From positions 5,160,028 through 5,224,027 of the forward strand of contig JAJEKV010000034.1 of the NCBI GenBank assembly GCA_021234155.1: DNA of 64,000 nucleotides, in the 5' to 3' direction. Origin of the DNA: Isoetes taiwanensis (Eukaryota; Streptophyta; Lycopodiopsida; Isoetales; Isoetaceae). The position numbers and the translations under genes were made by a program. This document shows, in pieces, positions 48,445 through 59,439 of this stretch (positions are counted from its first letter, which is position 1; each line of letters opens with the position of its first letter). Under the pieces are notes generated by a model. That model saw nothing but the letters and a program-made list of their open reading frames with translations. It ran no database searches and was not told the DNA's origin.

Positions 48445-48590
48445 AGGCACCACGTGGCGCAATTTTAGCCATCAATGGTAAATACGTGTAAGAAATTCTC
48501 ATTGGTCTCTGGACATTCCTTGAAGCTTCGTGCATGATGCTCGAGCATCCAGAAGCTTCCAGATTGTCCCGGCATCATATAAAAAGGCGA
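48445..48590 (+). promoter_or_regulatory. Promoter-like cluster: G-box, CCAAT, two GAAGCTTC, TATA
   Basis: In order: CACGTGGC (48451-48458, G-box/ABRE core), ATTGG (48501-48505, inverted CCAAT), two GAAGCTTC dyads spaced 30 bases apart (48522-48529 and 48552-48559; GAAnnTTC is the heat-shock element core), and TATAAAAAG (48578-48586). The order and spacing fit a plant core promoter reading rightwards, with transcription starting near 48610. It could serve a heat- or stress-inducible gene, but this is inference from motifs alone. Confidence 0.5.
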
Positions 48591-48657
48591 GAGGCCAACA
48601 ATTTGAAGATTTTGAGGCCCGCGACTTTGCAGATTAGCCAGATTTCAGAACTGGCAC

Positions 48658-48787
48658 ATGGCATTCGGAATGTTGCTCGCAGACACGGTGTCCCCTGTTC
48701 TGTCAACAACAGAAACCGGCGATGTGAAGAACAGTGCAAGATTCAAACAATATTGAAGAAATTGGTCCACAAATCCTATATAACCCA
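48658..48787 (+). CDS. Candidate first exon downstream of the promoter
   Basis: ATG at 48658, ~80 bases after the TATA box, opens MAFGMLLADTVSPVLSTTET then GDVKNSARFKQY, and meets TGA at 48754. If one base is missing at that point the frame continues WKKLVHKSYITQ to a CAG|GTATTTG splice donor near 48788. No protein family is recognised. The alternative plus-strand frame 48534-48881 is longer but starts upstream of the predicted transcription start. Confidence 0.3.
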
Positions 48788-48899
48788 GGTATTTGTTTTG
48801 GCAAAATTTCATTTCTTTTTGTTCCCGCAACGACCAGAAAGAGACCGTCTTTTCGGCAATGGTCCATTCAGGTTTTGTTAGGTTGTAGATCATGTAGTT

Positions 48900-51800
48900 G
48901 TTAGAAGAAACTTCTGAGCATTTTAGGTCATCCCCTTTTGTTCCAAAATCAAATGAAGACTTAAAAGAAATATGCTATGATGATCGACTGGCTAAAGAAC
49001 GCTCTGCTGTCATCACACACATAACTGGAATAGAAGCATTCCATACCTAAAGACATCTTTTTTCGTACATCCATTGGTTTTACACGTTTCCCAGTTTTGT
49101 GCATTCACATTTATGCTTTAAAAGAGCTCTCTGTTTCACAGGGCATTTCTTAAATGAATCATTTTTGCTGAGGAAGTGGACACTACAAATTGTCTTAATA
49201 GTGAGGTCTAGATTTTTGAATGTTGAAGAAGCTGTATAATTCCTAAATGTTTATCTGCCTCATGTTCTGTATACAGGTTAGTCATTAAAAACTGTTAGTA
49301 ATTCCTAATCCTAATCTTGGATGCACATCTCAACTACTAAAGAATTTTTGTTTGCTTCAATTGTGTCTGATGGCTTATTGGCTATTTCCAATTGAATCTG
49401 AACCTGCCGAATTTGCAGTTGAAAATGGCAAACTTGCATTATACTGATTGCTTATGCGGGCGCTGCATATTCAAAAAATATGGACAACTGTGAAGGTAAG
49501 AAGCTTGATTCTGATAAACTATTTTAGTTTGTTTGCAGATCAAAGTTGAATGTCTATACAGCAGAAACATAGGTCGAAATATAAGCCAGAAATAAAACGC
49601 AAGATAGATATGCTTTGGCAAAACATTTATTCTTTCTGTGCAGATTATATTTTTGATAAGGCTTAACTTTTTGACAGATATAAGTCTTCTATTCTAGCCA
49701 ACAACTATGACATCAGCTTCTTCCATTTGTCTTTTTGGAGGATGAGGGACATTGGTACATTTGTACAGATCAACTTAAATATCATCATGATGCTGGAAGC
49801 ATGCTACCTTTGCATCACAATCTCCATAGCAATGGCTATCGTACTCTGATCTACAGGTAATCAGATAGAGATGGACGTAATTATTGTTCTGCAATGTCTT
49901 TGCATACTCTTAAGGCATTGAGGCATGGATAATTACGATATCAAGCCACGCTTATTTTACAATACTGCAACTTTTGAAGTTTTTTTCTTAGCATAATAAA
50001 CCTCTAATGGGTAAGTGGTATGTCTTATGCAGACGTTTCTTGGTTATTGAAAAGATAATGCATAGGAAATGCAACTCATTGCAAAATTTAATTTTAGGTT
50101 TTGGTGGCCTAAGCATTCTATTTATGCCTCATATGTCCCACCATTCGATGAATGGTTATGTGATTTGCCTCTTAATAAGTACAATTGGGAGTGCTTTTAC
50201 ATCCATATTTTAAACATGTTGGATGATATGGGATATAGTATGCTATTTTCGTTTTGGGGTTGTGGAGGGTTTTCAGGCAGTGGTTTGGCCTATGATTTCC
50301 GTATAGTATTGTATTAAAAATGGTATAATTTGCCATGTGAGAGGAGCTTGCATGGTTATTACTATTTTGGGTTGGCAATTCTTCTTTTGCAAAGGCTGTT
50401 TGGAAAGGTTAAGAAGAGTAGGGAAAGAAACTGGCGCCTTTTTTTTAGGGCGTGGATAAGAAGGCATGCTGCCTTCTTTTTTTTGGCGTAGGAGGGGCGC
50501 AGGCATGGGCAGGCAGTAGGAAAGTGTATGAAAGGCCGGAGTGTCGTGAGAAAAGTGGAGCGGCAAAGAAAGACGGGTCATGGTTGGAGACGAACTGATT
50601 TCTCCCCTGGTACACATGCAAGTTGTTGTAGCCTAAGTTCTGCTTGTACAGAAAAGGGCACAAATTCCTCATGCAATGAAGCAAGCAAAGACATACTCGA
50701 GGATGGGCTTTTTGCGGGCCGATGATCCATTCTGTCGCTCCTCACACTGGGCTTTGGATTCATAGGAGCCAAACCGGCTCTGGCAAGCACAAAGCGGTGG
50801 AGGCTCTTTGCCTCGATTGACGATCTTAGGAATCAACCACAACTCCAAAAGCTTGTTTGGATTACCCATTGCGGGGCAACCGATGCCAAATATTCGGTGA
50901 TGTAGCGCCTGCCGATCCTTCCCCAATCGCGCCCATCCAGACGGAAGACCAATGATTTGTTGCCACCGATATCGAGACATTGGAGTCACCAACGACTACA
51001 AGCAAAAACGAAAAGCGTAGATTTTGGACACTATATGGGCCGCCGCTGGTATTTGGTGTTCATTTCACCCCTGGGTGAGCCATTCCGACCGGGCATGAGA
51101 TCAGGAAGAGCCAAATGAGGGGATTGATTGGTGCATGGCGTAAGGCTATGCTATGGCACCATTGCTTGTTTTCTATTTCGCTTCTCTTTTATTTTTGCTT
51201 CAACCATGTGTTCGGTTTGCACCATTGACATTGGCATGCATTTTTTCTCTCAAAATTCTAAGGGCCATTGATCTGGCACAATACCGAGAATATCCGCCAG
51301 ATCAATGGTCAAAAATAAAACTTGAACTTGACGCCATAATACATGGAATAAACGGAATAAACGAATATATCACTGGCATGCAGATTAGGCGAGAACAATG
51401 TTCTATTACATAATGTGCTTTAAGATTAAGATTGCTTGGATTAAAAATAATCCTTGGATTAAAAATAATCACAGGAGACTCACTATGGTAGGCCCATATT
51501 TATGGTTTGTATTGAATGTTTGTCCACTACTAACTTAAGTGTGCGCTTTTGTAACATAGCTTGGGCTTGCAATTACATATCGGGGTGATACATCTTTGAT
51601 ATAATGCAATCAGAACATAATGTTTGACAAAATTAAAACAATCGAAAAGGAAAAAAAAAAAAAATTTGCAAAAAATACTACAACCATGTGTAATTGAGTA
51701 TTGTGTATTGTGTATTGTATTGAGTATTGTCTAGAATGTTCTAGAGAAATTTTGTGACGCTATTTCTATATATCAGTGTGATTGTAGGCACCTTAGGTCC

Positions 51801-52600
51801 CAAGCAATACAATAGTATTCATTTGAACATCTCACAAATAGAAAAGAGGCCCCCGTTAGGGCGGCCGCTTTTCTAATCATGGAATAAAATAACGGCTAAG
51901 ATTAGCCAAATGGAAATTATGGAATAAAATAACGGCTAAGGTTAGCCAAATGGATATTTTTGTAGCAGTTTTGCCAACAAAAACGGCTAAAGTAAATGAA
52001 AAAAATGCCAAAAAAGAAAAGAAAATTTTAGCCCAATTTTTTTGCCGCCCATGTAAGTCTTTAGGTTAAATAGCCAAATCTTTACCTCCAGACATATCCA
52101 TCAGGACATCGATTAGCTAAACTTAAGATAGAGTGGGCTTGGAAAAATGGATAGATTAGTCCAAAATTCAACATCAATGTATGTACTAACTTTAAGAAAA
52201 AACAGGGTTTATATTTTTCTTTTTTTTTTTTTTCACTTTCTTTCTTGTTCCAGTACAAAGTTGAAGCATTAGAGGAAAAGGAACAACGTAGTCCTTTTTT
52301 TTATTAGGTTCTTGAACATGTTCATGTATGTTTGTGTCTTGATTTATGTATTTAAAATAAATTCAATGTCTTTGCCAAAATGCTTGGATTTTTTTAAATT
52401 ACTATAGCGTGATGGCTAATATTTGCCTTTCCATTTTCAATTTTGTGAAAGTTTAGCCAAAAGCAAGAAACTGTGATGGAGAAAAACCATTTAGTTTAGC
52501 CAAGTATTGCCCCAATTTGAAGATAGTTTAGCTAAACCTATTTTAGCTACACTAAAATATAGGAGTAGTAATTTATTCCATGCTCTGTGCTCCTCTTGCA
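48900..52600. other. Mostly non-coding stretch with possible small exons
   Basis: About 3.7 kb, single-copy in the window. A possible exon lies at 49419-49495, between TTTGCAG and GTAAGA. A plausible open stretch (50069-50317, reading SIYASYVPPFDEWLCDLPLN) could be another. A GC-richer part (50400-51000) shows overlapping open frames on both strands without motifs. Short runs of TGTATTGTGTATTG (~51695-51730) and two near-identical 40-base stretches around GGAATAAAATAACGGCTAAG (51880-51955) are simple local repeats. No gene can be confidently assembled. Confidence 0.35.
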
Positions 52601-53105
52601 TATTTATCTATAGCCATATTCAGAAACCTTACATGTGTTAATGGGTCACTCCTTATGTGTCATTTGGGATCTTTGGATCCGGTCATATTTTCCTGAATAT
52701 GCCAGATGAAGGGCAGAGGAATATATGCCTCACACCCATGTATGATAAAATGATGTACCACAAATACATACAAGAATACAAATATACATAATACGTATTG
52801 AGATATGAATACCGCAACACCAACAATTGATGGGCCATAATTAAAAGCATTACAACATAGTAAAACCAATTATAGAAAATGCATATTTAGCATTGATGGA
52901 AAATATCTTCTCTTGTTCTCCATTTCTGGTGCCTCATCAACCTACATGCAGAAACGACAATTAACCTTAGTAGTTAAATGATAGAGTGAATGCATAAATA
53001 AACAATGATTGCAAAATGCATTGTAACTGCATAATTGTTCAAAAGGGAACAAGCAGCCAATGCTTTCTGCCACAACAAATTTGCCCAGGCAACGAGCACA
53101 TTTTT

Positions 53106-53195
53106 GGGTTGCCCCTAAGGGGCAAACCCTCGCTTATGTGGGCTTGTGGCATATCCTAGTATATACTAGAATATACCTAGGATATGATGGTGACT
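53106..53195 (+). repeat. Foldback motif, cleanest copy
   Basis: GGGTTGCCCCTAAGGGGCAAACCC forms a near-perfect hairpin. It is followed by a second dyad, ATCCTAGTATATACTAG with ATACCTAGGATAT. The pair is conserved in the equivalent place of each ABC-fragment copy (4446-4540 and 25500-25585). It is compact and has no coding capacity. It may be a decayed foldback or MITE-like element, or a structured intron sequence. Confidence 0.45.
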
Positions 53196-53404
53196 GCTCC
53201 AAACCTACTATTCCCTGTACCTGGGCGGCCGCTGTGCAAGATCCGGCAGTTTTTGCAACATTTTCAGTAGCAGCATTTTCTGTGTTAGCAATTATTCTGG
53301 TCTTATCAAGATCATCCCAGGTCAAAATAGGAGGCATTTTGGCGATCATATTTCATTTTACATGCTGGACAAGACGAGTTACGGAAGGCAAGAATCGATC
53401 CTCA

Positions 53405-53718
53405 GAATGTGTGCTCTTGTCGACATTGGTGGTACTCCATCAATATCTGGTAACGACCAGCGTCGTGTATGTCTTTCGCAAATTGAGAACTTGACTTTAA
53501 AAACACAAGGCATGACGATGTTGGTGGAAGATTTGTCTCTAACTTTCCATGAAGGAGAACATTTGCTGGTGAGTTTTTGGTACATCTTGGAGTGTGAAGA
53601 TTGAGCTAATTTTGAAAGCAATTTGATTGTTACAGATAATGGGTTCCAGTGGAACTGGTAAGACGTCACTTTTGAGAGCAATTACTGGATTATGGCACTC
53701 AGGAAATGGCATAACCAG
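53405..53718 (+). pseudogene. ABCD-type ABC transporter fragment, copy d (cleanest)
   Basis: Two exons join in frame across a short intron. Exon 1 ends ...MLVEDLSLTFHEGEHLL at 53568 with donor GTGAGT. The 67-base intron ends TTACAG at 53635. Exon 2 (53636-53718) continues IMGSSGTGKTSLLRAITGLW then HSGNGITR, and ends at a CAG|GTCTTT donor. GSSGTGKTS is a perfect Walker A loop, and the SLLRAITGLW context is typical of ABCD (peroxisomal or plastid fatty-acyl) half-transporters. Upstream, VDIGGTPSISGNDQRRVCLS leads in without a break. No further nucleotide-binding-domain exons (signature LSGGE, Walker B) are found before the LTR that begins at 54394. This is a gene fragment or a gene cut by the element. 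Confidence 0.75.
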
Positions 53719-54393
53719 GTCTTTCTCTCTTTTTCTAGTGCTGCTTCTTGTCCTTGTCCCTGTCTTTGTGCTTTTCAACTTTCTCTGAACTTCCATGTTT
53801 CTCTGGTTGCTAACTATCTAAGTGGAGGGTGGGTTGCCATAAGCTACTACAGAACTATACTTCTCTTTTTCCTTTACACACTTCTCTAGACCTCCAGGCA
53901 TTTCTACAATTACAGTAGCTAGTGATGGATAAGCTGCATGTAGTTCCAAGGGAGATTGCGCTGATTGCGCTGTGCCATAATAATTAGCAGTAGGAGGAGG
54001 ATATGTAATAGATGCGGACTGGCATGTGAAGATGATCTCCTGCTGGAGGATAAGGGGAAATGGCTTGGAGGTGAGTAAACCCTCTACTGCGCAGGTGGGT
54101 AGCTAGTATCCTTTTCAGTTCCATGTGCACTAACATTCGCAGCAATAGGCTGACCCTGCGTAGAAGAAAGATATTTGTGCACCACTAGTGCAAGACAAAG
54201 GAATGTGAAGATACCTAGTAAGCCATTGGTTTGCTCAGTTGAATGCCTTTCTCATGGTTTGAGAAATCTAAATTTTTTCATTACATCATCGTGATGTCTA
54301 GAACCATGTCATTGTGTTTTGATAGTGGAACTAGTGCCATAATGTTGTGTCCTTGATGCAAAGTAGCAATAACTAATATCTGCTAACCCCTTG

Positions 54394-56685
54394 TGTTGCC
54401 CCTTTTTGGGCAACATGGACCATCATGATACCTAGAGTTTCAAGATTGGAAGATACTTGTCAGAGTTTGGAAGACTTGTGGTTTCTTTTGAGGTTTCATC
54501 TTAAGTTACTTTCCTATTACTCATATGGTAAGAGTTAGTGTTATTTTGATCCTGCTAGAGTTTGGAAGAAATTGGCTCAAGTTTGGAAGACCCTTGGGAT
54601 CTTGGTTGTATAGCCTAATTCTTTCCTTTGAGGAAATTTTCTAGTTACATTCTTATTTCTTGAAGACCAGGCAAAGGATATAGCAAGCTATACAAGGAGT
54701 TATAAGCATGTTGCTCATATTTACTCATATGGAGCTAAATGGAGTTGCACCAATGGTTTGGAAGTCACACCTATGAAGATGTCACTTTAAAGGTGAATTT
54801 TGCTCTTGTTTAGGCCTTGAAGATTGGAAGACCTTTTTAGAAGTTTGGAAGACCCTAGGGCCTTGAGCAAAGTTATGAGGTATGATTTGAGCTTTGGAGA
54901 TAAGATCATGTGCTGAGGGGGTTTCCATCCTTTATCCATTTCATCCATTCCATATCCACTTTCCTTTCATCTTTTTATACCCCATTTCCACCTTGTCATG
55001 CCTTCTTTCATTACTTCACTACCTATATTTTTATTGGCCTCACCTCCACTTGTGAATTGCTCTCAAGAGATCATGAAAAACTTCAAGAGCAAGGAGGCTT
55101 GAATTTTACTTTCATCTTATTTCCCTAAATCCTGCCATAGCCTTTTTTTTTTCCTATCTTTTCACCCTCTTCCTATGATTTTTTCACCATTCCCAAGGTT
55201 GAAAACTCATTGACCATGGTCAAAATGGGCAAAATTTCAAGTATCTCAATTTGACTTGAAAACACTCTAGATTTGGAGCTTGGCAAAAAATAGCTATGTT
55301 GGCCTTTCAAAATTCAAAAAAAGACTTTGGAAAATTCCTCAAATATTATTTCTTGGGATCGTGCCATAAAAAAAAAAAAAAAAAACCTATTCTAGCCTAT
55401 TTACCCTATCTATTTCTACATCATTCCACGTCACCCCCATTTCCATTCTCATTTTCCACGTGGCGGCCGGGGGGTGGGGGGCATACCTGGCCGGTGGGTG
55501 TCCCTGCAAGTGGCACGCCACGGTTATTAGCTGGGTCAGCATTAAGCCTTATATACATGAGCCTCCAGAATCATTTTAGCCTGTGGGATATATGGCCTTC
55601 AAGAATTTTTCGATGAACCCTAAGAAATAGGGGAACTCGCTAAATCGGCCAATTAGGTGCCATAACTTGATTGAATCCCGCCAATTTTCTCCGAAATCAG
55701 CTCTCACGAACCTTTTCCGAGACCTCGGTGATCCCCTGTGGCACTTGGTTTGATAGAAATTGCTCAAATTAGGGCCTAAAATCACTTTCGGTAGAGCTAG
55801 TTTTGGGGAAGAACAGTTCTTAAGCCAGCATCACGAGATCAAATCATCACCCCCTCGGAGATATACCTCCGTGATCCGGGCGATTTCTATATTCCTCGAT
55901 ATTCTCTTGATCCTGTTTCTACCTCAAATTACGCTAATCCCTTGCCGAGATTGAAGATTGATTGTATTTTGATTGAAGGCCGAGCTTCTGTTGTGACTTA
56001 TTTGACATCAAAACTCCTACCGCTACTCAAATTATCTTATTATTTTCTCTTTTCGATAATTTTTGGGTTTTGAGGAAGTTGACAATGCCTTGGGATCTGT
56101 TCTCAAGCATTATCCCGGTATTACTGGCGAGAATTCTAAACTCTGTGATATCTTATGATTTGAATGCATATTCATTGCACGGACAAATAGTGTTTCCATC
56201 TTCTTTTTGTTTCAAGTTGTTACACTTTGTCTAAACTAATAGAAACCAGATATTTAAAGTAGAATCCAAATTAAATAGTCGGTGTCCCATTCTTTAAAAG
56301 GTTTGAGTATTGCTTATATGTAAAGAAAACAAAGAAAAATAGTTTTTCCATAAGCGTCATAAAGCGTGATGTAAATCGAGACTTTGGCCCATCTCAATTA
56401 AATATCATAGTGTTTGCTTGTCAAGAAAACCTTATGCACATGATCTAGAGTTTATTTTGAAGCTGTTTATACAAATTCCAACTCAAGATTCATCACCAAA
56501 CTATATTTGCAAATTTTGGCTCTGTTTTGGCATTGACCAATTTTTCTTGAACTTTGACATAGATTTTCTTGGCCTTCCTCTATCCAAATCGAGTCGGACT
56601 TTCACCGGTAGCTTCCTCCACTTGTCTATAAACCATACCAAAAATCAAAACTCAAAATCTTAAAGGGTGTGACTGCTAAACTGAT
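54394..56685 (+). repeat. 5' LTR of the gypsy element
   Basis: The start is fixed by the TG dinucleotide at the breakpoint with the duplicated ABC region. The end is estimated from the primer-binding region at ~56690. It contains CACGTGGC (55458) next to a G-run cluster (55469-55499: GGGGGG, GGGGGG, GG, GGTGGG). It is pyrimidine-rich at 54920-55180. No coding frame inside it is believed. Confidence 0.65.
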
Positions 56686-56689
56686 TTTT

Positions 56690-56716
56690 GTTCGGCGATT
56701 TTTTTGCCGGGGGATG
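56690..56716 (+). other. Primer-binding region of the gypsy element
   Basis: TTCGGCGATTTTTTTGCCGG followed by GGGATG looks like a damaged form of the TGGCGCCGTTGCCGGGGA site common in Tat and Athila elements. The middle has turned into a T run. Confidence 0.5.
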
Positions 56717-56907
56717 TAGTGATTTTGAGAAATCTAGCATTTCAAATTGAGTTCTTTTGCTTTATATGATCGAGGATTGATCACCCTAAGTGATCTGGAG
56801 GTCCTGACCAGTTTGTTTGCACTTCCTTTGAGGTTAGACTAAAATTCCAGGTTTTAGGCTAACATTTTTGGAGGTCCTACCGAGATTTTTACCGGAAATT
56901 GAACTCA

Positions 56908-58081
56908 ATGGCACCAAGGAAGATTTTAGTCGCTGAACCACACGAGGAGACAAATCAACCAGATTTGGTAGGAGTAAGCATGAGAGTGGCTACCGGATCT
57001 ACCACTAATGCTACAAATACTCCCTAACTTGCCTATTCCTCCACCGGCTCCTCTCTATCGGTCTACAAATATTACAAATATTTTCCTCTGTGCCCTCTTC
57101 TTCACAAATTCATAAACTTTTGAACCAGATCAACACCTTTCGATCACATTTCCTCCATCAGCACCTTATCATTTTGAGTTGACTATACATTTCCCCCCCT
57201 TGCTATGATTCTTCCATGAATGCCAACCATTTTCTAAAAACTTTGAAGACTATTATGAAGAACATGGGAGAAAGAAGGGTTCCAGGTTTGCAGAATTCAT
57301 CAAATGCATGAAGGGTGATGAGGCCAGATCTTGGCTCGATTTTGAGCTGTCTATAGGTACCAAAGGGGATGAATTGGAACACAAGTTTCTATCAAGGTTT
57401 GGTAAGGCTACTTCACCCCAGGATCTTGTCTTTGAACTCAACTCATTTTCCATTAGACCTGGTGAGAGTGTAAAGCAGTATGTGGAGAGATTTAATTCTT
57501 ATTTGCTAGTGTGTAACAGGAATCAGGTTACTCATCCAACATTGCACCTAGTTGCTTCCTTTATCAGAGGTTTGATGTCTAGACCTAGGATCTATAGGAA
57601 GTTATTAAAATTACAAAAATTTGGTGAGTTGGATTCTATCCATAAAACATTTGTAAAATTTTGTAGATCGGCGAGAACTATTAAGCTATCTTCCCGATGA
57701 AGAGATCAGAGATCCATTTTATCCTCCTCATCATGGAACCCGAACATGATTTACATTTTGCTAATCTTTGCTCCCGTTTATGCAAGATAAAAAAGAGAAG
57801 AAGAAGTCCAAGGCTGAAGAATTGGATCCTCATGTTTCAGAGATGAAATCTGAGATCAGTAAAGTGTCTGAGGCACTTTTGGAAGTTACCAAACAACTTA
57901 CTGAATTAAAAAACAGTAAAGATGCCCCACCTCCTGAATGCACAAACTGTGGTAAACCTTACCATAGAGTTGGCGGTGTTTTGCAAGGCAATGTCCTAAG
58001 TGTCATAGAAGAGGTCACTTTGGTAGAGAATGTCCTGTTTTGCTCTTTTTGCAAGGAAATAGGTCATGAGGAGAAGTATTA
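56908..58081 (+). pseudogene. gag of the gypsy element
   Basis: A start at 56908 reads MAPRKILVAEPHEETNQPDL. The capsid core is open at 57308-57700 (EARSWLDFEL, FLSRFGKATSPQDLVFELNS, ESVKQYVERFNSYLL, then ASFIRGLMSRPRIYRKLL), matching Retrotrans_gag. A C-terminal frame (57768-58082) has a coiled-coil stretch (ISKVSEALLEVTKQLTELKN), then CTNCGKPYH. After a frameshift comes a full CCHC knuckle QCPKCHRRGHFGRECP (~57989-58036). Two or more frameshifts separate these parts. Confidence 0.8.
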
Positions 58082-58549
58082 AAGTGTTAAGGCTTATTTT
58101 GAAAAACAAGATAAAGGTAAACAAATGTCAAATATAAGTTTTATTGAGACTTTGTGCGGAGAACGGGGAAGAGCAAGATGTTATGGTTGTGTGAACCGTG
58201 CGAGCTCATCCAAATGCATCTACAGGTTCATTTCCACCTCATAAGGTAACATTTCAATCAGATCCTCGAATATAGCTCCTCCTCCCCGCTCCAAAGGTAT
58301 AAGCAGAAAGATTCCGGGAGTTGGATGAATTTGAATTACTTATGAAAAATTCTAAGGTTCTTTGTGGATTTATTAACTTTCTGGCGAGAATTGCACCATC
58401 ATCAGGGGGAAAAGTTGATCAAAAGCACTCCGGATATTGAAGAGGTTCTTTGCTGAAACCCGCAACAATATTTCGTGGCTTTGCACGAGCAAACCGAAGA
58501 TCCGTGTGCTTTTACTTGTAGTGCTACTATAGGAACTTCCCATCTAGAC

Positions 58550-58840
58550 AAAGTTTTTCTTTGGATGGAGGTTCTTCTCTTAATGTTATGCCTTATCATG
58601 TTATGAAGGCTTTGGATCTCAAGGTAGAAGATAATACTTCCATTGTTCTAAAATCTTTTCAAATGCTAAAGTTGTGCCTAAGGGAATAGTAAGAAATGTA
58701 TCCGTGAATCTGGGGGAATCATTGTCTTGCCACATTTGTGGTTGTTGATTTTGAAAATGTTAATCAAGCTAATATCTATGATCTATTATTAGGAAGGAGA
58801 TGGATGAAAACAGTGGATGCCAGACTGTATGTATGGTGCG
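58550..58840 (+). pseudogene. Aspartic protease of the gypsy element
   Basis: LDGGSSLNVMPYHVMKALDL carries the active-site Asp in the DGGSS form known from Tat/Athila proteases rather than DTGA. Downstream, NIYDLLLGRRWMKTVDA is the usual ILGRPWL-like C-terminal flap region. A frameshift lies between them near 58660. The order after gag is normal. Confidence 0.65.
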
Positions 58841-59039
58841 AAGGCACTTGCACCATTTCAATGGAGCAACTTCATCAAACCGGCAAACAAAACCCGATCC
58901 ATCTCTGCTAACATTAGGTTCATAGATGTGGACATACCTGAGGAAGAAGATTTGGGTGTTTACAATTTAGGCCTGGATGCTAGTATACATGAAGAGGTTG
59001 TCAACTTTGCTTACATGCATGTTGAATCTCCGATCGAAG

Positions 59040-59430
59040 GCAAAAAAAAAGCCTATCTACGGTTTGATGGAGGTATGTCAAAAAAACGGGGATTGCTTCT
59101 TCCTGGCTGCTATTTTGAAGGATGCAGATTTTAAGTTGATGACTAAGATAGGGAGAATTCACCCTAATATTTCTTCTAATGCAGCGTGAGAATACAAAGC
59201 CCTCATTGCGAGGTTTACAAGAAGCAAAGGTGTATGAGTATTTCTCATATTGTTATTTATGGAGACTCACAACTTGTTTGTAGACAAATCTTGGGAGAAT
59301 ATCGAACTAAACATCAAGACATGGAGGATCCGAGTGCTCAAGCCGGAGAATTATTAACTTTTTTTGATCATTGGGAGATTTTACATATTCCTAGATCTAA
59401 AAATTTTGAAGTCGACTCATTGTGAGAAAA
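59040..59430 (+). pseudogene. Archaeal-type RNase H, placed upstream of RT
   Basis: Across three frames the domain reads AYLRFDGGMSKNG, then NAAEYKALI, then IVIYGDSQLVCRQILGEY, then HIPRSKNFEVDSL. These correspond to the DGGxxxNxG, N-AE-xAL, GDSxLV and R-x-N-x-x-D motifs of archaeal-like RNase H, with the four acidic active-site residues recognisable. This domain degrades the RNA strand of RNA/DNA hybrids. In Tat elements as usually described the extra RNase H lies after RT-RNase H and before integrase. Here it sits between protease and RT. Confidence 0.7.
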
Positions 59431-59439
59431 ACCCTTATG

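Noticed and set aside
50400-51000. Overlapping GC-rich ORFs (for example 50669-50992 minus) as genes
   Set aside because: Both strands are open because of base composition; none has a motif, splice structure or good start.
51858-51872. NotI-type GCGGCCGC sites (also near 53223) as traces of cloning vector
   Set aside because: No vector sequence surrounds them. At 53223 the string lies where related copies vary and looks like a corrupted CTGCTG, so ordinary sequence error is the simpler explanation.
57253-57453. Minus-strand ORF inside gag
   Set aside because: It is antisense to the well-supported capsid frame and has no independent support.
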